A DNA stretch of 47,173 nucleotides from Acidobacteriota bacterium (GTDB taxonomy: Bacteria > Acidobacteriota > Holophagae > Acanthopleuribacterales > Acanthopleuribacteraceae): the NCBI GenBank assembly GCA_020439745.1, contig JAGQSC010000018.1, positions 1 to 47,173 of the forward strand, in the 5' to 3' direction. A program made the translations under genes and the position numbers. Each line of letters starts with the position of its first letter. Position 1 is the stretch's first letter. Below the pieces are notes generated by a model that was not told the origin of the DNA, made no database searches, and saw only the letters and a program-made list of their open reading frames with translations. This document shows, piece by piece, positions 45,601 through 47,173 of the stretch.

Positions 45601-45791
45601 GTCTGCGAGGAACCCCGAAACCATTCAAGAATAGTCTGCCTTCAAACTTTGTAGAAATTGATGCGCAGCCATTTGGAATTTCCAGCCATAGTGCAATGGT
45701 TGACAATCCGTATCGAAGGGATCCAAATGATCCTAGACCTGAAGTGAAGCCGTTTTGGGAAGAGCTCGTGAGGAATCTATACAAACCATGA
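27642..45791 (+). CDS. Giant Rhs/YD-repeat polymorphic toxin (6049 aa) with C-terminal alpha/beta-hydrolase toxin domain
   Basis: Residues 1-20 are a Sec signal peptide (ending PLWA). Order: beta-propeller-like domain with DLDGNG (21-313); double-Ig array (317-2043); carboxypeptidase-regulatory-like domain (2045-2103); two Big_5-like domains (2588-2697, 3248-3353); a second propeller-like region (3367-3827); YD repeats (4204-5573); Rhs core (5574-5712, from FTDHLGTPFAW to FWDPDGL); toxin (5713-6049). The toxin has VLVFIHGYN, AHSLG with Ser5883, SEADD and SSHSAM, consistent with a DUF900-like hydrolase, probably a lipase. Typical Rhs proteins have about 1500 residues, so some 4100 residues of stalk have been added. 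No PAAR, VgrG-binding or type VI signal is present. AAGG overlapping the upstream stop serves as ribosome binding site. Its stop overlaps the immunity gene start. Confidence 0.93.
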   Translation: MKRHSIITYFLIFLAAPLWAQFDRIVLTGSRGPDRSVTLITTPAGSEFLLPNSLNERIELLETDLDGNGTRELVVLGDYGITDRARIRVLDPRTGALRATLEPSDSDPSLAGVAQLSAAFWPGRQGRLIVGIQRGSELEICGFRFMGNQFEADPTLRFTALGATARTRLFSRDGRVFVGLLNRNQAAELDLVQNKMGASVTLQLPFQPDQIQLHAPSATWWVGERGQPNFATFDLDGRLQNQLQVPFQQNYSRYVFHVASPNLIYVLGANSGSNLLKRTHISGLSVEIADQLTIDRLGYPHIWPAGTIGFLELGSGLDVSINQPEDGFITNQQPLAVAGTTSGEPETLTLNGQSLPVSATWSTQMIVDEGPLTLSAEVGGQGETARDQVSGIIDRTPPVIQISSPQNNALITQLPIVVQGTLADNLDPSPRLSFSGSPVFAGNGSWQWVIENLSNGTHQLQFQAVDHAGNQSSQSVQIRVELQTAQATLSVPAQALRGSSIQVVAFVPTPSAELVLPNGQSQTLGNGQTAVTWAIDPWELQDPLTFQLNTSLGTITRACALEDPPLELGNFAPANGWVTHATSVQGTGTVSPPWARVFGPSGQQLTVTNGVFQFQSPLAAGTNPLSFQAQTVERQAQSQLSYYSDQSPPQLNWNLPASIVRGSELLLALQATDDTQLQQIELWRDGALVQSWTSTQASWSGQYQVQVPFTDLSPQWSFTFRATDQFGQQAESLGAMALLPPDVTITIISPQPGSLTAQNAITISGTVSPADAPVVSLQGLVMNQVGDQWTAPAQLVEGNQTFEFQAELGGGIANAQLPITLDSLPPQIQLQVPSPVNQGEDIQVTWQVNDPHLDAQSVVVTQVLPSGSQVIASGQASGNHSFNVPFDVALQSIEYQVTAQDTLGHTANGNQTAVVVPPQIEIAILQPQVGLETNANEVQVTGTVNPPQATVTVDGVSAVVSQGTWQALIPLTGEGSLPIQAQAVLANFPLVSDQVSVFRDITPPVIAITAPAQVDQGTQLTFEWLVTDARPHALNVVVELDGTPISSDPQSQHVMAVAFDPNITEHTLQITADDGLNPPVTATHTVSINPFQLSVAVTDPPDGELTAATSIQVNGTVSESSAQVTLNGQSVTQNGTSWSTNVLLDQDGTHNLVADAIFHAYQAQDQRAVIRDATPPEITLNAPLSVAQGENLQFDWQITDAHLITLVEVRLDGQLISSSAVASHTETVPYDQTRTQYQIDITAHDELGNQSMAQQSVTVNPIQLSIQIQSPTADFLTDQTAIQVDGSVSHDGASVDVNGVAAVVNNAQFSAQVPLNVEGPQPLVATANFHAYSAQDQVNVIRDTLPPQVSLNAPASVQAGEAFGFDWTTADPHLAMVRVLVDGAVVLQGDGSGPTSHQLQTQLSQMNTQLVLRVEAEDSLGHLGFAETSVDVTAPVVAISFNQPTAESYVTTVPVVVSGSVTPAGAEVFLEGQSLGSGATTWTNALNLTDGPHTLTAEARLLTLTAQDTLSFTVDTQPPTVQINAPGQVGRGETLLFTVDAQDANPISQLLVRVEGQTLYDGPNASFSGSWPVPADFLSTSLQIQAQATDVAGLTGQAQQAVDVLDLNLELVVVEPPDPSTHPQADVTFSGTVSPVGAAVAVAGQSATVNGNDWNHVLNLADGTHQVDVIATYQTATPVTITRTVTVDTQPPVIDYQAPVLFVRGNSYTVTVTAQDPSGIQTLDVSLNGVAFPPEPGSQRTLTITVPIDEPLNDYLFGATATDTLGHTSSQPLTVPVRHLSELDRVQVIIDAPPHGSTFADPNQIVLGHVIPADATVDTKDQPIPVNPDGTFSHPVQLHAGVNTYIFFGRKEGYLDGVGKVDLYLDNTPPVVRITYPEANHRTNQPVIDIYGTVHDSYDTQPTLTRNGTPVSLTSGQFLDAQVPLVRGENVFTYIATDAQGLTGQDQITVFYEPQLPEITLNHAQLVRPGASFDVNASVLPTENIIRFQVSVDNQLVHDGSNGDPFTGSFVADGFKKTVPVFAAAEDSFGNRVDRYGFVQIAAPIYVHGRVLDNMTSYPVSGVSVNIATPEGNVSVLADANGYFEYYAFGLPVRVVVESNEYSYLARQLSRAKEVWRVPDLRLTPRNPSVQVADGVTVNTDNMSLLFDGSWSGTASMTEIGFQGIPELLPLGYSPIGVVEVHGATGSGSLTWSINNLNRLTPGTRLVLLAHEVDHWTVIGELTSQTNSAQFNFDNLSSEVFAVSARDEWTGAPTAEMGAQLHRDQFELIPANISSNSDTNPSRVSIIDEPSTHISSSFTTDGRTMSGAQCRIKAQESHQRIDGALHLPVSEFDLFCYSYDFGSFVQPSAIGGELSVRAVEEVSPDVTRSAEIFFEALPGEADLGGFIESPDWDLGNITISFNHPMSLPIMIFVRPTAPIDVPEFLNVTELIGGFDLSVGGTLPVPPTIKIKSVQSQNVIVLRRQDSEWLFVGQAFQQGDEWIAENLSDPILGSGEYAIVGISHPVSEIRGVVSDSVQPNQVRISNSSLPWLARSREDGSFATVVLQSAEPIEIIGYHQETRRSGSTAIAQTLGQPLLTGINLPLGQPEFIVVESDPIDGEVHLELIPRMSLTFNMPLTLDYDNLASNLVLTGDLGTVPLQIVPNDDRLSASLIPLQVLSPSSAYSLQVLPNLENLYGDRITSPQAVTFTTRATGQVQLTDTSRFHLRWDGSNMYLEAPAAAVVANSKLRIFNPSTYFTLELSLPAGAFSESIDAQVGDAIELSVKNENGEWITRIISLVQTAPNTYVLGTEPSRIQLDNGTELWVDGVHSNPYSEVQLLSIDQTQAELALGDVPAWSDIPPGGFLNGLEMVVSQPGTLPTISGRIVFPFDGQLHDNKDIHLLRVGEPQAIPVDPNDPTITAPISFGRVLDTQRITNGELVSKTKKTGSQKIQSIQEISLILSEGGSASSVQSTATRASIFTWGHDTSYQDPLTGLSKFVTNMTIDCLSAPADGINRQFAAARWHNQYPGIDSGLQLPVREAIIYRLIAPQGNVTFVPLGRSDITGRSVATWFGTPHDNMVGLDPLTGQLVQLTVISGVTVRDLLGVDLKYEGRRKAEFDPEQHIIQTGGQLPPRISVRWTVEDQIDSQWSINQSETAKLNSLNQVDMGVNRRLQAGITSSQPIGGSPTLIINGIDLSDDVQLTGSNDAAAVFPTSFCAQANLLRIALTVANQSNEETTVNPNILVVDRTQDCACPGGELDDRCMGAPVVIQTLPRNGQMGVPVDTEFYVRLNEPVSGVTAQNVTLISGGENRNLTFFDRFGVELSNELVCEFFAVPDVPLNFDAETTLTIGGLTDDAGNAMTQLWRTTFQTTELEVRDPDDDLNGELRDHGTDIWAYRNLILYLNREKEGFQHLNLHLFDVKNPYEDRKPLWVARLNGLRGSNTLVNLEVFLPHELSMDATASDYTAVIKNEESDKALKDLPNGSVIALVYFNYYASIGSRNILELYRYDGHLDEGDLLVRMPLSENTGPLGIDKVGHHLIQSFYGWAGSPGPTIVYDIQKILDPEVGFEALHNQYVTQQIRLSEYAIRLNKLGIVSHYPIPLDCAEITSFFRKNGAFFEPAFVISGARQPAVFPFDISSQPPMIGVAAGGDPLNLWDSRMLGRMSYFNNPNYFFNRDVDSGAAQRILFRHQTLGLIHRDVLVTTHRSFVTGDSYLEAYLLDPDMQQEIPPTPMEPYKRIHFTNPGISNIAVDRYAGFVAVQGRNQQLSVLDLRSWLESNDASTGFNHEAFMIRGQDMNHDFESMIMHQGTLIGVSRGFSVPEIGLKRILISPKTYRTVGWEYIDLGDWLSNPEANLEIKTSDHLVLQAADRPDDQLTKFKMEMGSYAVEMSETADIEFTWRTGDGTSLSEPIKISAVEGQLVTFNTDFLRSYYLDANNQKSLREKGVHWFNLIYEVSIDGTIFDSGETDVLVVYRSSQTRYRDPYRLLGEIDALSLMPDLFESDYQASNQDPRIDFSLKRALNSDYALQAGSFGVGMVNGQMLHGGIQMWWDVTNGSWPNGWHSSSLVSPSLVLEHPGIFQVEVDITSQGPIVTDLASTLRRNANSWVFSHREAAEYVLRTDRDWPALKLLFDQLNQVWQTAQNAAYQMRYPVVRFTAEQDVPPNWLGEIPVKEISGALWKNKIEFFDRTNKPTTRPNQIRERTGVGLSRSAEVGYEGSSVGSLVKNWSYDNQSIEYTYDGDGYLTEVSWTSPYVNYSFTQSLEWEPISINQTPAEVGNLVVKRLIRVQMDDYEIAYLYNHPDSMRISGVETSFGSEQLTILKDSLGLPIDVGFPEVQVGSTVITPKRGVTFAPAFGNMLSSSHKMGQRQFNLGWTKQNNGMRSDLLLRTDDYQNQRFEYTSLGQRRLHERLGQSVSWDYGNSGPLMDFPTSYTDAVGNTFTIDTTASNSTTSIEGENIVQTFSPSGTVIKTKGLDGFEEGANTDYFYVPFGGGYRAGRGLLKKVPIPGDSVHKSTEIEYDPFENIIEVVDMGAKTSYSQFDSLRRPREISYLNGNLDTIEYRYLDRQMRITTDSNGGAQVIHQDFNQLGWLISSTTLIGVDESTTEFKYDDLGRLIEVTDGLDVLQRISYHGDTNQPVDIYYNNDSSQDHYEVEDAYNPRVLSITKTVEPNTANEQSKQIVYETDALGRVIKRQDTQMGVALLSYDGWSRIKNISPEDPPPGKINPGIDFNYQNEVTTIDDRINETYSEHRRLDSFGLGEISLTRGLGVDAQIDRTLLTRDIIKPDDSGFVRDVEILGSSSDLSYTEHVNGFLTQSNVGPYEMRVTERNQFGAPKSTEYAGGRVTSSLAYDSIGRVTSATNVQSHTTSYDWDVRGRLSGGVDNRGKQVNNQYFGATSEPRQVDVEGPNVQGNQFLNVMERQDRVSSTSNHWLGAQRRFATERLGESWSVEKPGLAKNGVAPKATVNANPLTGRIENVTDFIGNTTEYEWENFGRSLTIRPPGSDPTTIEFDGLGQVRKITDDGLVRLQVSRDSDQRPTFVKTENRDYTYAYDGWDLSSVTGGRHPINFRNYNSLGFPEQVEIGDVLQIDAHYDQGVIPSCITTSSPGGLSDRVWYDSYGAVSQIQRGLRPPVGYSFNAWGAPASLTYLGNTYDLFDDQDLTTWHLPGGVTLHFNEEGQVERMETEGLAEKTVSYNGNGEVSDVLLAGNPYQSFEYQDGRVHQTTFTAFGQTEVQTHGYDAKGRLASLTRDGQPLVDLVYQDEHPLFGTGEIKNPDLLYQYTDPNGTQATYAYSPEGWLKSIDVQGGMTLHYDYDTEGNLTQVSVAGNRVQFTNWELGMPTAMSWARDQEVQSFEVIRGAEGRLERIFGGDYDLDLDWSTPQSGDVCAEFPLDHYPYITRIYKAGPGYNETWTPQYTPSLELESIEIFRSDGSTIDEEYGPVINQMPTRLARRVNGQLVLDLQKALDLQADQRRIESSVENTSGTIQALVYDELGNLRDVQTSSGAELQVQFEFTPTRRIGTSIAIHPTRGTHTDSAVYDHMGRRSSSSQTPVPNARRVYFYNGSQVIGLGLQLDSGITQWTHAIARGPFGPCMLVDLLGGPSYFLFTDHLGTPFAWQDMETGDVTYTPINPWGELLAAPASSPYVQGNVDAVMDLPEVAGFEVPPIGLAGHITDQDTGLIYMHHRFYSPRLGHFLTPDFRLPDIYDPSSFTEPYAYATANPLMFWDPDGLAAYIMNARQTTSPNYIGDQDEFINEWLDFSYEVARDAKGNVITQGDVVLGYDPRRNPTNTTLPKLLGDDVLVFIHGYNVTELSAIEKWTRKIYDRLTLSGFKGDVISLSWRGDEPFLAETDSLGESGTTLDPLYFGRNVQNARQTGTNLADLLLDIRRARRNAQINIIAHSLGNQVLLQGLEVARTNSRYRYLNLHNVVHLEAAADQTVYYRNNGFFDLTPKGEFRKVPSTVNRVINMYSEADDVLKYAYQADMMIRRAGVVGQLGPYGYPRALGLRGTPKPFKNSLPSNFVEIDAQPFGISSHSAMVDNPYRRDPNDPRPEVKPFWEELVRNLYKP
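28590..33770 (+). repeat. Array of about nine double-Ig-like units in the Rhs protein
   Basis: Each unit of roughly 190 residues pairs two Ig-like domains. One starts with D-x-(T/Q/L)-P-P-x-(I/V) and contains W-x-(V/I)-x-D. The other has G-(T/S)-V-x-P-x-x-A-x-V-x-(V/L)-(N/D)-G. Unit starts can be recognised at RTPPVIQI, QSPPQLNW, SLPPQIQL, ITPPVIAI, ATPPEITL, TLPPQVSL, TQPPTVQI, TQPPVIDY and NTPPVVRI. Some middle units (30.6-32 kb) are more alike, suggesting more recent duplication. The array probably forms an extended rod holding the YD cage away from the cell. Confidence 0.8.
44637..44777 (+). repeat. Rhs-core tip in the full-length rhs gene (141 bp), shared with both orphan toxins
   Basis: This encodes the final 47 core residues, HRFYSPRLGHF to FWDPDGL, directly before the toxin. 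About 133 of 141 bases match the orphan 2 copy by hand alignment. Upstream of the HRF codon the sequence differs from the orphans (DTGLIYMH here, MMGLIE there), so this is where orphan homology begins. Confidence 0.9.
44778..45788 (+). other. Toxin-coding tip (CT) of the full-length Rhs protein
   Basis: This part encodes the 337 residues after DPDGL. Codon use looks more A/T-rich than in the Ig array, and the downstream immunity gene shares that look, as expected for a horizontally exchanged CT-immunity module. The hydrolase motifs are HGYN (oxyanion region), AHSLG (nucleophile Ser5883), SEADD (candidate acid) and SSHSAM (candidate His). It is not closely similar to the DUF2235 hydrolase of orphan 2, although both have the same fold. 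Confidence 0.75.
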
Positions 45792-46582
45792 AAAAAAGAT
45801 CACAAATTTGGTCCGTTCTTGCTTTCGTGCAGTTGGTTTTCGTCTCTTGCCAATCAGGTAGTCCAATAGATCGATCATTTACGCTCATGGAGTCAGATAA
45901 AGCGGTAGACAATGTGTTGATTGTCGCATTTGTTCAAGGTCGGGATAGCCATTGGTGGGAAGAACCTGTTGTTTCAGGCAACCCGAAATCCATGGATGAA
46001 CGAATAAAAGCGACAAGAATTGTGACCAAGACAGACTTGCAGGGACAGTTTCGAATAACTGGTTCAGGAGTATTTCTCGGGATTAGTGCGATCGTAGGAA
46101 CCAATGTATACGGATTGTATAGGTCAAGGATCGAAAAAACCACAAGCATTCCTGATAAACTGGAAATCACACCAGAAGGGTATTGTTGCCCACTAAGCGA
46201 TGTTTCTTTGGAAGGAATTCGCGAGGACCCGCTAATAGTCGAATTATTTGATAAATTGAAAAACACTCACTGTGAATTCAGCGGGGTTGTGGAGGACGAG
46301 TCAGGAATTGCCCTAAGAAATGTACCTTACGAGTTGAGGAAACACGAGGATGGTAGTGTGATTGAACAATATGTCACAGACTCGTATGGAGGAATAAAGA
46401 CCTTTATCGCTATTGGTGTCAAGGTAGACGTGTTCTTAAGGCCAAATGCAAGAAATTGGCCCGGCCAGAGTAGCCGAAGGCCTGAATTTATGCCCGAGGG
46501 CTTAACTGATCTTTGGGTTGAAGAAGTAGATGGGTGTCAACAAGGAGTCGGCCTCCAAGCAATTGACTTGAAAGAAAACTGA
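45788..46582 (+). CDS. Putative lipoprotein, candidate immunity protein for the Rhs hydrolase toxin
   Basis: The product has 264 residues from the ATG that overlaps the rhs stop (ATGA). The longer frame from 45755 lies inside rhs and is not needed. Residues 1-22 form a lipoprotein signal (MKKRSQ, hydrophobic core, VFVSC-QSG) with the acylated Cys at about 22. Two beta-sandwich-like parts follow. The first (about 25-150) contains TKTDLQGQFRITGSG, reminiscent of carboxypeptidase-regulatory-like folds. The second (about 165-230) has GVVEDESGIALRNVPYELR and a TDSYGGIKT segment, resembling the small beta domains seen in VgrG tails and secreted lysozymes. Translational coupling to the toxin and an envelope location fit immunity against a lipase acting outside the cytoplasm. 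The immunity role is inferred from position. Confidence 0.8.
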   Translation: MKKRSQIWSVLAFVQLVFVSCQSGSPIDRSFTLMESDKAVDNVLIVAFVQGRDSHWWEEPVVSGNPKSMDERIKATRIVTKTDLQGQFRITGSGVFLGISAIVGTNVYGLYRSRIEKTTSIPDKLEITPEGYCCPLSDVSLEGIREDPLIVELFDKLKNTHCEFSGVVEDESGIALRNVPYELRKHEDGSVIEQYVTDSYGGIKTFIAIGVKVDVFLRPNARNWPGQSSRRPEFMPEGLTDLWVEEVDGCQQGVGLQAIDLKEN

Positions 46583-46908
46583 AACGCAAGGGCAGATAGG
46601 GAATTATGGGGACGCTGGTATGAACGCCCGTGTCAAGTGTTGTGTTGGAAATTGATGTGTTAGAGGAAGGCCATCGATAGAAATGATGGCTAGGACCAGT
46701 GCACCGATGGTCTTTCAGACTGGTATTCGTGGGTTGGTTACCGCATTACATGAATCCGATCGGAGCATCCCTGACTGAGTCGTCTTGCGTGAGAGTGTCG
46801 GGGGGCAGGTCACGTGGAAGGATTGATATGACTCGCTTTATGGGTGTGCATTTCTAAGGGTGGTTCAAATAGAACGCTGACAAAATACATAAACGCTAAA
46901 ATGCGGTC
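46583..46908. other. Intergenic stretch holding the right inverted repeat and the upstream region of the leader fragment
   Basis: Positions 46583-46643 separate the lipoprotein gene from the repeat and show no clear terminator with a T-run. Positions 46743-46908 precede the leader copy. TTCAAA near 46864 and TACATA near 46886 are a weak promoter-like pair, with about 16 bases between. Otherwise I see nothing in this stretch. Confidence 0.4.
46644..46742 (+). repeat. Right copy of perfect 99-bp inverted repeat (IR-R)
   Basis: It is the exact reverse complement of 128-226 and begins 61 bp after the lipoprotein stop. The 46.4 kb between the copies contains every gene of the toxin locus and the recombinase module. 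No third copy is present in the window; I checked the gaps between the orphan cassettes and around the recombinase genes by eye. Confidence 0.95.
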
Positions 46909-47064
46909 ATGAGAAGCTTATCGCTGATCGTGGCCGCATGGCTCGGGGTGTTTGTGTTTGCGGACCGGGCTGTACCTGCCTTGGAGCGCCAGCTTGAAGC
47001 ATCGCGGCTCGACGACTTCGCTCAGCTTGAACGGCCCATGCTGCCTCGGAGCGTGTCAAGGTAA
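46909..47064 (+). pseudogene. Truncated third copy of the orphan-toxin leader
   Basis: The frame encodes 51 residues, MRSLSLIVAAWLGVFVFADR and onward, nearly identical to the first 46 residues of both orphan toxins, then SVSR and a stop. The first 60 or so bases equal those of orphan 1. Similarity ends at about 47046, after the LP codons, where unrelated sequence begins. No Rhs tip or toxin follows in the window, so this is the stump of a cassette lost by deletion or by an insertion. The preceding AATGCGGTC is also shared by all three copies. It lies on the plus strand, opposite to the two orphans on the left. Confidence 0.8.
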
Positions 47065-47173
47065 ATCGGACCAGGTACAAGAATAATTCATTTAGTGGGT
47101 CAGGTTTGCCAAGGTGGGTATTAGGCGTCGGATGTTTGTGGAAATATGGAAAACGTGCCGTTTCCCACATTCC
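47065..47173. other. Unidentified sequence replacing the rest of the leader cassette
   Basis: No gene is visible before the window ends. It begins at or near the point where leader homology stops and may be the edge of an inserted element or a dispersed intergenic repeat. The window ends too soon to tell. Confidence 0.35.

Noticed and set aside
45755-45787. Extended N-terminus of the lipoprotein starting inside rhs
   Set aside because: The extra 11 residues (MGRAREESIQT) would bury the lipoprotein signal. The ATG at 45788 overlapping the rhs stop gives a proper signal sequence.
9197-46582. Type VI secretion or Tc toxin complex
   Set aside because: No Hcp, VgrG, PAAR, DUF4123, TcA or TcB-like domain is present, and the Rhs protein begins with a Sec signal peptide.
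46907-47170. 87-codon minus-strand frame at the right edge
   Set aside because: It crosses the leader breakpoint and is antisense to the leader. It is composed of two unrelated segments and has no supporting motif.

Overview
The window looks like part of a Gram-negative bacterial chromosome devoted to a polymorphic toxin system. Exported toxins, Sec signal peptides, lipoprotein-type immunity candidates and very long extracellular repeat proteins all point that way. Base composition looks close to balanced by eye, but I did not compute it. Long Ig-like, carboxypeptidase-regulatory-like and Rhs proteins of this kind are common in Acidobacteriota, Myxococcota and related lineages. The sequence alone does not fix the taxon.

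Right and centre (+ strand, 9197-46582). Three genes are packed head to tail: a 6144-residue secreted repeat protein, a 6049-residue Rhs/YD-repeat protein 10 bp downstream, and a putative lipoprotein whose ATG overlaps the Rhs stop codon. The Rhs protein carries a Sec signal peptide, a long Ig-like stalk, a YD-repeat region, an Rhs core ending in DPDGL, and a C-terminal alpha/beta-hydrolase of about 337 residues that is probably a lipase-type toxin. The lipoprotein is the likely immunity factor. The first giant is made of about 21 carboxypeptidase-regulatory-like units, Ig-like and MAM-like domains, and six glycine-rich modules likely to form a beta-helix. It may be a surface partner or stalk for the Rhs toxin.

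Left arm (- strand, 281-4609). Two short orphan toxin genes each have the same signal-peptide leader and the last 47 residues of the Rhs core, then a different toxin: a DUF2235/Tle1-like hydrolase (4609-2957) and a GH-E family HNH nuclease (2376-661). Each is followed by a candidate immunity gene: an exported small protein after the hydrolase and a cytosolic ankyrin protein after the nuclease. A third, truncated copy of the leader lies at the right end (46909).

Between the two arms (4679-8800) sits a tyrosine recombinase, a TOPRIM primase fused to a P-loop ATPase, and a divergent XRE regulator. This resembles the core of a mobile element and has palindromes around the recombinase gene.

The whole 46.4-kb block is bracketed by a perfect 99-bp inverted repeat (128-226 and 46644-46742). 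Each copy lies about 55-61 bp after the last immunity gene of its arm. With the 141-bp Rhs-tip homology shared by the full-length Rhs and both orphans, this gives a plausible layout for swapping toxin/immunity cassettes, or inverting the locus, by recombination.
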